From: Bryobacteraceae bacterium | GTDB lineage: Bacteria > Acidobacteriota > Terriglobia > Bryobacterales > Bryobacteraceae | Length of the DNA stretch: 64,000 nt | NCBI GenBank assembly: GCA_041394945.1 | Contig: JAWKHH010000001.1 | Coordinates: 868,001 to 932,000 of the forward strand | Reading direction: 5' to 3' | Part shown: one piece after another, positions 34,196 to 42,588 of the stretch | Layout: each line of letters opens with the position of its first letter | Position numbering within the stretch: position 1 is the stretch's first letter | Notes under the pieces: model-generated | The model's database searches: none | The model's input: only the letters and a program-made list of their open reading frames with translations | Told to the model about the DNA's origin: nothing | Made by a program: the position numbers and the translations under genes

Positions 34196-34837
34196 TCAAA
34201 CGACGAATTCATGAACTTCCCTGTGAGCTCCGATTTCTCGGAGAACCAGAAGTATACGTCCAAAGAACTGACCGAATTGCACCCTGAGGCAAGCCGTTAC
34301 AGCTCTCTCCGTCCGAGGCACCAAGCTGATAACGCACTGCGAGCCAGCTTCCGTTACGACCATCTCTAGTGGCACCAGAGCACCGGCCGCTGCTGCGTCG
34401 ATGATCGCGGCCTCCAACAGCAGGAACGGACAGTCGATATACAGAACCAAGCAAGGTTTCAATGTTACGCCCAATTCATCAGCGATTCGCCCGGAGACGT
34501 CCATCTCCATCGGGATCTGGAAACCTCTGGCCTTCAGGGTAGCCCGCAATTGCTTCAGGACTTTGCCATAAGGCCTGTCGATAACGTATGTCAGGCGTGT
34601 TGCCCCGCTCGTCAACTCATAGAGTTCACGGGTGACCGACACCGCGTTGGTGGCCGGCGTGCCGGCAGCGCCCACCTCGGTCCCTTGTGCCATGAATACA
34701 CTTGGGTCGGAGTCGCAGTCCGCGCAAGCTGACCTAGTGCTCAGTCGCTTTCGAGATGGGAACGACAGCCAATACCCCAGTGATCGCACGCAGGTCCAAA
34801 GTCTCAGCAATGTGTTGCTCAGACCGGCATGCCTCAT
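34196..34837 (-). CDS. DUF302-domain protein (first copy)
   Basis: 213 residues. The C-terminal 125 residues form a DUF302-like domain: RLTYVIDRPYGKVLKQLRAT, MEMDVSGRIADELGV, KPCLVLYIDCPFLLLEAAII and LVPLEMVVTEAGSQCVISLV. The N-terminal 85 residues are basic and variable. ATG 34837 is used because GGAGG lies 4 bp upstream; ATG 34693 is an alternative. It follows the family-B gene by 32 bp and probably shares its sigma-54 promoter. A paralog lies at 52955-53575. The function of DUF302 is unknown. Confidence 0.75.
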   Translation of the reverse strand: MRHAGLSNTLLRLWTCVRSLGYWLSFPSRKRLSTRSACADCDSDPSVFMAQGTEVGAAGTPATNAVSVTRELYELTSGATRLTYVIDRPYGKVLKQLRATLKARGFQIPMEMDVSGRIADELGVTLKPCLVLYIDCPFLLLEAAIIDAAAAGALVPLEMVVTEAGSQCVISLVPRTERAVTACLRVQFGQFFGRILLVLREIGAHREVHEFVV

Positions 34838-34869
34838 GGAACCTCCAACGGTCCTGGACTCGGATGATC

Positions 34870-35301
34870 TCATGGGCGTGGCTCCAGCAATTGAGGCCTA
34901 GTTGCAGGCGTGGACGATCCCGCTCCGCGAAGCTTCAATAGGCGGCTGTGAGACTTCGAGTCCAGCTCGAGACGCGAGATCTGGGAATCAAGCTCGTTCA
35001 TGACGCGTGCAGCAAAGCCGAGTTCCTGCTTGCCTATCCGCAGCTTTGCCATAGTCACGTAAAACTGGCTGAACTCGAGTGTGTATTGTTCCAGCGCTTC
35101 GTAGACGTCCGCCGCAGTTCCGGTATGGACTGCCGCCACGAGCCGGCCAGGCGGCGTTGACGACCGGTCCAGGTATGACGCAGCCTGCTGGAGTGTGGCC
35201 GGGGCCGGAGCCGTCGGCCCCTCGAAGGGTGGAGCCTTCGCTGCAGCCACGCAAATCCCTACCGCCACGCTGCAGGCGATCACCCAGGTGCTTCGTTCCA
35301 T
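34870..35301 (-). CDS. Small periplasmic helical protein (family B, second paralog)
   Basis: 143 residues: signal peptide (WVIACSVAVGICVAAAKA), then AASYLDRSSTPPGRLVAAVH, EALEQYTLEFSQFYVTMAKL, RIGKQELGFAARVMNELDSQ and ISRLELDSK. This matches the paralogs at 21541 and 55892, but the C-terminal helix of the other two (about 30 residues) is replaced by an unrelated tail, so it may be truncated. A near-consensus sigma-54 promoter lies 41-57 bp upstream of the ATG. Confidence 0.75.
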   Translation of the reverse strand: MERSTWVIACSVAVGICVAAAKAPPFEGPTAPAPATLQQAASYLDRSSTPPGRLVAAVHTGTAADVYEALEQYTLEFSQFYVTMAKLRIGKQELGFAARVMNELDSQISRLELDSKSHSRLLKLRGAGSSTPATRPQLLEPRP

Positions 35302-35341
35302 GATCCGTCTCCAACTGACCCGCATCGTCAACTTGGGAGGC

Positions 35342-35358
35342 AGCAATTGTCGTGCCGC
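35342..35358 (-). promoter_or_regulatory. Near-consensus sigma-54 promoter
   Basis: Minus strand GCGGCACGACAATTGCT: GGCACG and TTGCT both match the consensus. RNA would start near 35331, 30 nt before the family-B gene. It is among the best sigma-54 sites in the window. Confidence 0.75.
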
Positions 35359-35508
35359 ACAACGGAGGTCCCCAAGAAACTGGAGCGCATATCCAGCTAT
35401 TGTTAGCCTTGGTCGTAGTGTTGAGCACGCCCGGCGACCGTATCGTCCTGTCGCTGATTCAAGATGCGCTTGGCGAAAAATCAACATTCAGTCGGCCGCA
35501 GTGAGGGA

Positions 35509-35610
35509 ATCGGGCAACTGTCTCAGGCGTTCAACGAGCTCGGCGCTGCCTCAAAACTGTCAGCGCTGGCTCTTCTGGGACGGGCCTTCAGGAGGTCAGG
35601 AGGGCACTAG
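35509..35610 (+). pseudogene. Short remnant of a HAMP-domain sensor gene
   Basis: The plus frame reads IGQLSQAFNELGAASKLSAL, ALLGRAF. It matches the intact HAMP protein at 56485 (IGQLTGAFNALG ... AAASKLSALALLGQ) with a 14-residue in-frame deletion; the DNA of the second half is nearly identical (CTGCCTCAAAACTGTCAGCG). No start or membrane part remains. Confidence 0.75.
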
Positions 35611-35709
35611 CTTCCAGAGACGAACTCTGGGCGCCGAGCGGATTTTCGAAAACGCACGAAGGCGCAGGGGCTGGCAGGAAGGAGGTCCTTGCCGATTTCC
35701 CGGCGGGGA

Positions 35710-35726
35710 TTGGAAGACAGATTGCT
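35710..35726 (+). promoter_or_regulatory. Sigma-54 promoter of galT
   Basis: TTGGAAGACAGATTGCT, strong -24 and -12 boxes with correct spacing. RNA would start near 35737, 46 nt before galT. Confidence 0.65.
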
Positions 35727-35782
35727 CCAGCTTCATTTGAGCGGTCCGTGCCGGCGTAACAGCGAAGGAGGTAGTCAAGCAC

Positions 35783-36781
35783 ATGCCCGAATTGAGGCAG
35801 GATCCATGCACAAAGGAGTGGGTAATCATGGCGAGGGAACGTGCCCGGCGACCGGATGAGTTTGTGGGCCACACTCGGGACGCACCCTCCGACCGCCGGA
35901 CGTGCGCATTTTGTCCTGGCAACGAACACATGACGCCAACGGATATCTGGCGCTTGACCACAGATGATCAGAGCTGGCGAATCCGGGTTGTCCCAAACAA
36001 GTTCCCGGCGCTTTCCCCTGAGGCAGGTCCCGAGCACCACGACGGTGCTGGCCTCTATCGGCGGATGGATGGATATGGCCGTCATGAGGTCATCGTCGAG
36101 ACACCCGATCACGATCAGATTCTCGCTTTGGCTCCAACGGAGGCGGTGCGAGATGTGCTTGTGACTTTTCGGGAGCGCTACCAGGCACTGCGCCAAGACC
36201 CCGGAGTCAAGCTCGTTCTGATTTTCAAGAACCATGGACCGCGTGCTGGAACGTCCATGGAACACCCTCACTGCCAGATAATCGCAACCCCCGTCATCCC
36301 CTCGTTCATCCGGCGCAAGTACGAAGTGGCAATACAACACTATGATGACACCGGGCGTTGTATCTACTGCGACATCGTGCGCTTGGAACGTGAGGTTCGC
36401 GATCGCGTAGTCCTGGAATCCGACCACTTCATAGTGTTTGAGCCATATGCGTCACGATCCCCGTTCGAGACCTGGATCGCACCTCTTCACCATGATTCCA
36501 GCTTCGGACACGTGAAGGAGGCTCAGCTAGAGGACCTCGCAAGGATCCTGCTCCAGACTTTGCTCAGGCTGCATCGAGGACTCGGGAACCCTGACTTCAA
36601 TTTCGTAGTTCACACGGCTCCAGTCGAGGACGAAACGAAACCGTACTACCTGTGGCACTTCGAAATCACGCCCAGGCTAACGACCCCAGCCGGGTTCGAA
36701 CTGGGTTCGAGAATCTCCGTAAACTCGTGCCTTCCCGAGGATGCAGCCGCGTTCTTGCGGAGCGTCGACGTCGACGGATAG
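35783..36781 (+). CDS. galT: Galactose-1-phosphate uridylyltransferase
   Basis: Exchanges UMP between UDP-glucose and galactose-1-phosphate (Leloir pathway). 332 residues with the zinc-binding CAFCPGNEHMTP, the active-site HPHCQ (SMEHPHCQIIATP, nucleophilic His) and CIYCDIV, followed by the second HIT-like half (FEPYASRSPFETWIAPL, HFEITPRLT). AAGGAGGT precedes the ATG by 10 bp. It is followed after 27 bp by a P-II-like gene. A UAS palindrome overlaps its first codons. Confidence 0.93.
   Translation: MPELRQDPCTKEWVIMARERARRPDEFVGHTRDAPSDRRTCAFCPGNEHMTPTDIWRLTTDDQSWRIRVVPNKFPALSPEAGPEHHDGAGLYRRMDGYGRHEVIVETPDHDQILALAPTEAVRDVLVTFRERYQALRQDPGVKLVLIFKNHGPRAGTSMEHPHCQIIATPVIPSFIRRKYEVAIQHYDDTGRCIYCDIVRLEREVRDRVVLESDHFIVFEPYASRSPFETWIAPLHHDSSFGHVKEAQLEDLARILLQTLLRLHRGLGNPDFNFVVHTAPVEDETKPYYLWHFEITPRLTTPAGFELGSRISVNSCLPEDAAAFLRSVDVDG
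35784..35799. promoter_or_regulatory. Enhancer-like palindrome inside the galT start
   Basis: TGCCCGAATTGAGGCA is a perfect TGCC-N8-GGCA match covering codons 1-6 of galT, about 50 bp downstream of the predicted start of RNA. The same bases in reverse orientation form the UAS at 19960. NtrC-type enhancers can act from downstream, but coding constraint alone could explain it. Confidence 0.4.
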
Positions 36782-36808
36782 GGGACAGTGGCGGAATGAG
36801 AGGACTAC

Positions 36809-37156
36809 ATGAAGGAAATCAAAGCTTACGTTAAGCGCGACTGCATCAACAACCTTGTGGACCAGCTTGAAAAAGCCGGAGCCCCAGGGATCACGATAGT
36901 TGAAATTCATCCGGTGGGTTACGGGTACGATCCCAACTACTTCGGCTTTCATGCGGAGGACGTCTTTCAGAGATACAAGCATTTGCGAATCGTAAAAGTG
37001 GAGGTGGTTTGCGCAGATGCCGACCTTCAACAACTACTGGATGTAATCCGCGGTCAGTGTAGTACCGGGGCAAAGGGCGACGGAATGATCTTTGTGTCCG
37101 AGGTGGTTCGGTCTGTCCGGATTCGCGACGGCGGGTGCGGAGAGGAAGCCCTGTGA
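36809..37156 (+). CDS. P-II-like regulatory protein
   Basis: 115 residues with the ferredoxin-like fold of GlnB/GlnK: MKEIKAYVKRDCINNLVDQL, a T-loop region of unusual sequence (HPVGYGYDPNYFGF), KVEVVCADADLQQLLDVIRG and the B-loop TGAKGDGMIFVSEV. The T-loop does not carry the classic RGxxxxY uridylylation motif, so it is a divergent P-II type. Pairing with galT, away from nitrogen genes, suggests sensing of energy or carbon (ATP/ADP), which is inferred. Confidence 0.85.
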   Translation: MKEIKAYVKRDCINNLVDQLEKAGAPGITIVEIHPVGYGYDPNYFGFHAEDVFQRYKHLRIVKVEVVCADADLQQLLDVIRGQCSTGAKGDGMIFVSEVVRSVRIRDGGCGEEAL

Positions 37157-37276
37157 CGGTCTCGTTGCCGCACAGCTTCTGTACAGTTCTTCGTACACTG
37201 GCAAACGAGGCACAGACTTTAGCGCTCAGAATAGAGATTCTATAGACACTGGTTTCTAGACCAAATGTTATTGCCT
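37157..37276. other. Convergent intergenic gap
   Basis: 120 bp between the P-II-like gene (+) and the Cu-ATPase (-). No clear terminator hairpin with T-run was found. Confidence 0.4.
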
Positions 37277-39541
37277 TCAGACTCTCTCACTTCTCAGGCG
37301 CAATGCATTCAATACCACTGAAACCGAGCTGAAGCTCATGGCGGCCGCCGCCAGCATCGGGCTCAGCAGAAGCCCAACAATTGGGTAGAGAACGCCCGCT
37401 GCGATGGGCACACCCAGACCGTTGTAAACGAAGGCGAAAAACAGGTTTTGTTTGATGTTCCGCATCGTTGCCCGGCTCAGAACCCTTGCTCGAACGATGC
37501 CCCTCAGGTCACCCTTCACCAGGGTGACGGACGCACTCTCCATGGCCACGTCGGTGCCGGTGCCCATCGCAATGCCTACATGAGCTTGAGCAAGTGCGGG
37601 CGCGTCGTTGATCCCGTCACCCGCCATAGCTACAAAACGCCCTTCTTCCTGGAGGCGCTTTACATGAGCGCTTTTGTCCGCGGGAAGGACTTCGGCGATG
37701 ACCTGGTCGATATTCAGTTTCCTGGCGACTGTTTGGGCAGTTGTAGCGCTGTCCCCAGTCATCATCACAACCTTGATTCCCTCGGCGTGAAAGCGCCGGA
37801 TTGCTTCCGGAGTTGTCTCCTTGATCGGGTCGGCCACTCCGAGCAAGCCCGCAAGTTTACCGTCAACCGCCACAAACATGACGGTCTGACCATCAGCGCG
37901 CATTGTCTCGGCTTCGTCGGCGACCTGTTGCGAATCGATTCCAAACTGATCGAGTAGCTTGCGGTTGCCGACGGCGACCGATACGCCCGAGACCTGTCCA
38001 GTGACGCCCTTGCCCGTCATGGACTCAAAACCGTCGCCGCTTACTGGCTTGATACCACGACTGGCGGCCCCCTCGACGATGGCGGCCGCGAGCGGATGCT
38101 CGCTCGCCTTCTCGAGCGTCGCGGCGAGTTCCAACAGGCGACTCTCCTTGAAACCCTGCACCGGCCGGACGCTGACCAAACTCGGTCTGCCTTCGGTCAA
38201 CGTTCCCGTTTTATCCACGACCAGCGTGTCGACCTTCCGTACATGCTCGATCGCCTCCGCGTTGCGAAACAACACCCCGACAGTGGCGGCCTTCCCGGTG
38301 GCTACCATGATGGACATCGGAGTCGCCAATCCGAGGGCACATGGGCAGGCAATGATCAGGACCGCTACCGCGTTGATCAAAGCATGCGCCATACGCGGCT
38401 CAGGACCCCAGACGCTCCAAATCACAAACGTCAGAACCGCAATCGCAACAACCGCCGGGACGAAATATCCGGCCACGACATCGGCCAGCTTTTGAATGGG
38501 CGCCCGGCTCCTTTGCGCTTCTGACACAAGTCTGACGATCTGCGCAAGAAGCGTATCCGAGCCTACCCGTTCAGCGCGCATGACAAGCGTCCCGGTACCA
38601 TTCAGCGTCGCACCAGTGAGGCGATCGCCTTCGCGTTTTTGAACGGGCACAGGCTCACCGGTGATCATCGACTCGTCTACACTGCTGGAGCCCTCGAGGA
38701 CAATCCCATCCACTGGAACCTTCTCACCCGGGCGGACGCGGAGGCGGTCGCCAGCTTCGACTTGTTCCAAAGGAACATCGCTCTCCGACCCATCATTCGA
38801 GATTCGCCGCGCTAGCTTCGGAGCCAGCCCAAGAAGAGCCTTGATTGCCGCACCCGTACGGCTTCGCGCTCGCAACTCCAGCACCTGGCCGAGGAGTACC
38901 AGCGTCACAATCACGGCAGCCGCTTCAAAGTAGACGCCGACAGTGCCACCTGCCTCTCGGAATGAAGCTGGGAACAAACCGGGAAGAAGAGTAGCGACTA
39001 CACTGTAAACGTAGGAGACGGAAACGCCAAGCCCAATGAGGGTGAACATGTTCAAGCTCCGGTTGACCACCGACCGCCAGGCCCGGTCGAAAAACGGCCA
39101 CGCCGACCACAAGACCACGGGCGTCGCCAACACCATCTCAAACCATGTCCATGCATTGGGGGAAAGTAGACTCTCCAGAGGACGGCCGGGAAGCATGTGA
39201 CCCATGGCGGAAAGGAGCACTGGCAAGGTTAGAATAAGTGCGAGCCAGAAGCGACGGCTCATGTCGCGAAGTTCGGCGGACTCTGAATCCGCGGCGTCGC
39301 CAGCTTTGGGCTCCAAGGCCATTCCGCAGATTGGGCAGTTCCCCGGCTCCGTACGAACGATATCCGGATGCATTGGGCAAACGTAATCGGTTTCTGCGGA
39401 GGAAATCCTAGGCGCCATCGGCTCCAGTGTCATGCCACATTGCGGACAAGTCCCAGGCTCCGGTCGCCGCACTTCCGGATGCATGGGGCAGGTGTATACA
39501 GCATCGCTGCCAGGAGCTAGATTCTGATATGTGTGATTCAT
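37277..39541 (-). CDS. copA: Cu+-exporting P1B-type ATPase with two heavy-metal-binding N-terminal motifs
   Basis: 754 residues. The N-terminus has two HMBD motifs (YTCPMHPEVRRPEPGTCPQC with GMTLEPM; YVCPMHPDIVRTEPGNCPIC with GMALEP) instead of classic HMA domains. Core motifs: TGEPVPV, transport site IACPCALGLATP, phosphorylation site DKTGTLTEG, GDGINDAPALAQAHVGIAMG. The P1B-1 signatures in the last helices are present (VYNGLGVPIAAGVLYP and MSFSSVSVVLNALRL), which indicate Cu(I) export. Start ATG 39541 overlaps the upstream gene by 4 bp. Last gene of a six-gene operon. Confidence 0.95.
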   Translation of the reverse strand: MNHTYQNLAPGSDAVYTCPMHPEVRRPEPGTCPQCGMTLEPMAPRISSAETDYVCPMHPDIVRTEPGNCPICGMALEPKAGDAADSESAELRDMSRRFWLALILTLPVLLSAMGHMLPGRPLESLLSPNAWTWFEMVLATPVVLWSAWPFFDRAWRSVVNRSLNMFTLIGLGVSVSYVYSVVATLLPGLFPASFREAGGTVGVYFEAAAVIVTLVLLGQVLELRARSRTGAAIKALLGLAPKLARRISNDGSESDVPLEQVEAGDRLRVRPGEKVPVDGIVLEGSSSVDESMITGEPVPVQKREGDRLTGATLNGTGTLVMRAERVGSDTLLAQIVRLVSEAQRSRAPIQKLADVVAGYFVPAVVAIAVLTFVIWSVWGPEPRMAHALINAVAVLIIACPCALGLATPMSIMVATGKAATVGVLFRNAEAIEHVRKVDTLVVDKTGTLTEGRPSLVSVRPVQGFKESRLLELAATLEKASEHPLAAAIVEGAASRGIKPVSGDGFESMTGKGVTGQVSGVSVAVGNRKLLDQFGIDSQQVADEAETMRADGQTVMFVAVDGKLAGLLGVADPIKETTPEAIRRFHAEGIKVVMMTGDSATTAQTVARKLNIDQVIAEVLPADKSAHVKRLQEEGRFVAMAGDGINDAPALAQAHVGIAMGTGTDVAMESASVTLVKGDLRGIVRARVLSRATMRNIKQNLFFAFVYNGLGVPIAAGVLYPIVGLLLSPMLAAAAMSFSSVSVVLNALRLRSERV

Positions 39542-39801
39542 CGCCCACGCCTCGTAGCGAATACGTTGTACAACGGCACCCAAATCAGGGCAACGTACCA
39601 GCCGTAGCCGTAACTCTCCACCAAACCGAGAAGGAAGCTCTTCCAAGTGATCCACTTGAAGCCTGGCAAGAGATTCTGCCAGCTCTGATACATCGCGTGC
39701 TGGGGAAATAGCAGATCAAAGCCGACACACGTGGCGAAACTAATTGCAAGAAAGAGGCTCGTGGCGTGCCCCACGGCTCGTAGTGACAGGCTCCGGTTCA
39801 T
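39538..39801 (-). CDS. DUF5676-like small membrane protein
   Basis: 87 residues with two predicted membrane helices (HATSLFLAISFATCVGFDLL and YGWYVALIWVPLYNVFA). It resembles DUF5676 proteins, which often accompany copper P-type ATPases. It overlaps both neighbours by 4 bp (ATGA), indicating coupled translation. Confidence 0.8.
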   Translation of the reverse strand: MNRSLSLRAVGHATSLFLAISFATCVGFDLLFPQHAMYQSWQNLLPGFKWITWKSFLLGLVESYGYGWYVALIWVPLYNVFATRRGR

Positions 39802-40076
39802 GATTGCACCCCCTTTCCCGTCGTGTAACGTCCGGGCTCGGCCTCAAACTGGTCGAGGCACTTCCTGGAGCAGAATCGATATTCTTGTCCCTTATGCATC
39901 TTGGCGTACCCTTGATTCGGCTCCACGGACATGCCACAGACTGGATCTTTCGCCGGCGCCGCCGAGCCATGGCCTCCGTGATGGCCATGGCCGTGCACCA
40001 TGTGCGCGCCACAACCGAAGCGCATCATGAAGTAGAACAGGCCTGCAAACAGTAACAGGCTCACCAAACCTTCCAT
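39798..40076 (-). CDS. YHS-domain membrane protein
   Basis: 92 residues: membrane helix (LVSLLLFAGLFYFMMRFGCG), a His-rich segment (HMVHGHGHHGGHG) and a YHS domain (KDPVCGMSVEPNQGYAKMHK, FCSRKCLDQFEAEPGRY). It probably binds copper and hands it to the P-type ATPase encoded downstream. ATG 40076 has AAAGGAGG about 7 bp upstream, so the longer frame from 40109 is rejected. Confidence 0.87.
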   Translation of the reverse strand: MEGLVSLLLFAGLFYFMMRFGCGAHMVHGHGHHGGHGSAAPAKDPVCGMSVEPNQGYAKMHKGQEYRFCSRKCLDQFEAEPGRYTTGKGVQS

Positions 40077-40112
40077 CTCGTGCCTCCTTTCGTTCTTGTT
40101 CGTCGACAAAGG

Positions 40113-41471
40113 TCATAAGTATGGACAATGGATTCCCGCCGACGTCCAGAGGCCATGCGGGAACGGCAGCAGAATCAAAGCCAGGATTACAAACGTCGCG
40201 TATCCAACACGACACCGGCCCGGACTGAGCGTTGTCAGATCGTTGAGGGGAGACGCTCCTCTACCAGCCAAGAAGAACACGATAATTGCCCACATCATCA
40301 GCCCCGGCCAAACAAAGATCGCCAGCAGGAACAAGGACCACATAGCCACGCTGCTGATGGTGGCGCCGGTTCGTCCACCGAACATCGCGCTCGCCATGTG
40401 CCCGCCGTCAAGTTGACCGATAGGCAAAAGATTCAATGCCGTAATCAACAGGCCCAACCAACCGGCGAAGCCCAGCGGGCTGAGCCGAAGTACGTGTCCG
40501 TAGTCTAGAGCCTCACCCAAGGCTAGCTTCGAAAGCAGCGCGAACAGGAATGACGAGCCGACTGACGTGCCGCCGCCCAGAGCTCCCGGGAACATCGCTG
40601 ACTTGCCCACAAAGACCTGTGAGGATTGCAGGCCGACGAGCAAGGCTGGAATTGCTACTGCCAGGCCTGCCAGCGGGCCGGCCACCGCCACATCAAAGAG
40701 CATGCGGCGGTTTTCTGCGGGGGAGCGCATTTGAATGAAGGCGCCGAAAGTGCCGAGAGCGAATGGCACAGGGATGAAGTAGGGCGGCGTCACGTGCATT
40801 CCGTGCCGTCGGGCCGCGAAGTAGTGACCCAGTTCATGTACGCCCAGGATTGCCAGCAGGCCCAGGGAGTACGGTAGGCCGGTCGCGAACCTCCCAGGCT
40901 CGTGCAACAGGTTCACACCCTGGTGCGCGGCCCCGGCCCAAGTGGTAGTCACCAGGGTCAGGCCGAATAGCAACCAATGAGTCCAGGCCCGAATCGGCCG
41001 GTTCTGAATTTCCTCTTCTGCGGGCCCCGGCACGAGAGCAATGGATGCTCCAGTATCCTCATCCTCCCGCAAGTGGATTGAAGTCTCTGCGGGGAGTGAC
41101 ATCTTGAGCTTCTCGTAAACCGATGCGGCAGGTTCGCGTAATCTGCCCCGGAAAATCCTCGCTCCTGCTTCTTCGACCGCAATGTTGACTTCCATGACCT
41201 CCCGCACCACGGCGGGCTGCTGCTCGGCGGCTAAGGGATGCGAGTGAAGTTCGGAAGGTTCCCTGGCCGCGTCGGAAGGCAAGCCGAGGATCCACCAAGC
41301 CAGCCAGACCGAAAGCAACAGCAGCAACCACAGCCAAGGTCCTCCTGCAAACAACGTGCCACCCGGCAGGAAGAACAGCACAGCTAGTGGCAGGAGAATC
41401 GTCAAAAGGAGAAGCAGCCTCGACCAGACATCAGGTTCCGAGTCTTTCTTGGGGACTTGTTTTTGCATCAA
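40113..41471 (-). CDS. Site-2 protease-like M50 metallopeptidase
   Basis: 452 residues. Two N-terminal membrane helices, a soluble region of about 100 residues (NIAVEEAGARIFRGRLREPA) and a membrane protease core with the zinc motif HELGHYFAARRHGM and the third-ligand motif NLLPIGQLDGGH. It resembles the plant EGY / cyanobacterial site-2 protease group. It could cleave a membrane-bound regulator, or process membrane proteins under stress. Located between ICMT-like and YHS genes of the Cu-ATPase operon. Confidence 0.9.
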   Translation of the reverse strand: MMQKQVPKKDSEPDVWSRLLLLLTILLPLAVLFFLPGGTLFAGGPWLWLLLLLSVWLAWWILGLPSDAAREPSELHSHPLAAEQQPAVVREVMEVNIAVEEAGARIFRGRLREPAASVYEKLKMSLPAETSIHLREDEDTGASIALVPGPAEEEIQNRPIRAWTHWLLFGLTLVTTTWAGAAHQGVNLLHEPGRFATGLPYSLGLLAILGVHELGHYFAARRHGMHVTPPYFIPVPFALGTFGAFIQMRSPAENRRMLFDVAVAGPLAGLAVAIPALLVGLQSSQVFVGKSAMFPGALGGGTSVGSSFLFALLSKLALGEALDYGHVLRLSPLGFAGWLGLLITALNLLPIGQLDGGHMASAMFGGRTGATISSVAMWSLFLLAIFVWPGLMMWAIIVFFLAGRGASPLNDLTTLSPGRCRVGYATFVILALILLPFPHGLWTSAGIHCPYL

Positions 41472-41483
41472 TTTGCCTCCGGC

Positions 41484-42176
41484 TCACCGATCGGGCGTAG
41501 GATGGCCGCGCAGCTGAGCATCATCACTCGCGTCGATGTGCGCGGCAGTTAGGCGCGGAAAGTAGGCAGGAGTGGCATCTGAGTAGTGCAGGTAGACTTC
41601 GCCGAAATGGGCCCGAGCATCCGCCTCCTCGCGCCGCGCCAGCTTGACATACATCCAGATCAAGGCTGGAAACATCAGCAGGGTTGGCAGAGTCGGCCAT
41701 TGGAGAAGAAAGCCCAGCATGATCAGAACGAATGCACCATACTGGGGGTGCCGCACGCGAGCATAGGGACCGCTGGCCGCAAGCGTGCCGGATCGCTGCG
41801 CGCGGTACAAGATCTTCCAGGACGCAGAGAGCAGAATAAATCCCCCAAAGATCAGCACGTTGCTCAGGATGTGTAGGACATCGAAATGCGCGTCTCCCTT
41901 CAGGCCCAGCAACGTGTGCCACAGATGCCCGGAATTGTGAGAGAGGAAGTCGATGCCCGGAAAACGACTGCCCAGCCAGCCGGAGAGGATGTAGATCGTG
42001 AGCGGAAAGCCGTACATCTCCGTGAATAGCGCCAGAATGAAAGCGGAGAAGGCGCCGAAGGATCGCCAGTCGAGCTTCGTACGTGGATGTGTGAAGCTGA
42101 ACGCGAAGATCAGGAAAACTGCGGAGTTGATGATCACGAGAGTCCATAGGCCGTAGGCTGGCATGTCATGGCTCAT
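41484..42176 (-). CDS. Isoprenylcysteine methyltransferase-like membrane protein
   Basis: 230 residues, about five or six membrane helices. The C-terminal ICMT/phospholipid-methyltransferase motif is ASGPYARVRHPQYGAFVLIM ... LLMFPALIWMYVKLARREEA, with the RHPQY core and the EE after it. Bacterial members near metal genes are of unknown substrate. ATG 42176 overlaps the upstream gene by 4 bp; the longer frame lacks start signals. Confidence 0.87.
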   Translation of the reverse strand: MSHDMPAYGLWTLVIINSAVFLIFAFSFTHPRTKLDWRSFGAFSAFILALFTEMYGFPLTIYILSGWLGSRFPGIDFLSHNSGHLWHTLLGLKGDAHFDVLHILSNVLIFGGFILLSASWKILYRAQRSGTLAASGPYARVRHPQYGAFVLIMLGFLLQWPTLPTLLMFPALIWMYVKLARREEADARAHFGEVYLHYSDATPAYFPRLTAAHIDASDDAQLRGHPTPDR

Positions 42177-42391
42177 GATTGTCCTCCATTCGAGCCTCCC
42201 TGGTGCGCGCGGTAGATCCAGAGAAGCATCACCAGACAGAGGAGCATTAGGAAGTAAGGGAGCGCGCCGAAGAGATGAGCTCGATGCTCGGTCCAGAGAA
42301 AGAACGCAGCGGCAGCCAGGAAGACTGTCAATGCCGCACCGGCTCCGGCCCCCACCCAAGTCCTGTCACGCGAACTATGTTTCGTGCCCAT
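42173..42391 (-). CDS. DUF2933-like small membrane protein
   Basis: 72 residues with two membrane helices (GAGAGAALTVFLAAAAFFLW and LPYFLMLLCLVMLLWIYRAH) and the EHRAHLFGALPYFLMLLCL pattern of DUF2933, common beside copper resistance genes. GGAGATCTT-ATG sets the start at 42391. First gene of the operon DUF2933, ICMT, M50, YHS, DUF5676, Cu-ATPase. Confidence 0.85.
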   Translation of the reverse strand: MGTKHSSRDRTWVGAGAGAALTVFLAAAAFFLWTEHRAHLFGALPYFLMLLCLVMLLWIYRAHQGGSNGGQS

Positions 42392-42515
42392 AAGATCTCC
42401 AAGCTGGAGCAAGCGCCGTGATGCCTGGCGTTGACCTCCATTTCTTTTCAACTTGCTTTGAGGCACGAAGATTGCCATCGCGCCCCAGCTTCATTCCCAC
42501 CGCAACACACTGAAC

Positions 42516-42532
42516 TGCAAGGTCTTCTCCCG
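42516..42532 (-). promoter_or_regulatory. Sigma-54 promoter of the Cu-ATPase operon
   Basis: Minus strand CGGGAGAAGACCTTGCA: perfect -12 box, weaker -24 box, correct GG-N10-GC. RNA would start near 42505, 114 nt before the first gene. Confidence 0.5.
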
Positions 42533-42572
42533 TCTCTCAGTGGAGTTGTTTCGGAGCAACCGTCACCCCAAC

Positions 42573-42588
42573 TGCCTGATTTCAGTCA
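42573..42588. promoter_or_regulatory. Putative enhancer palindrome
   Basis: TGCCTGATTTCAGTCA: left arm and centre as in the other sites, one mismatch in the right arm. It lies about 40 bp upstream of the -24 box, closer than at other genes. Confidence 0.5.

Noticed and set aside
42464..42480. Strong sigma-54-like match on the plus strand (GAGGCACGAAGATTGCC)
   Set aside because: No plus-strand gene follows it; it reads into the control region and pseudogene of the opposite strand. Kept only as a possible non-coding transcript start.
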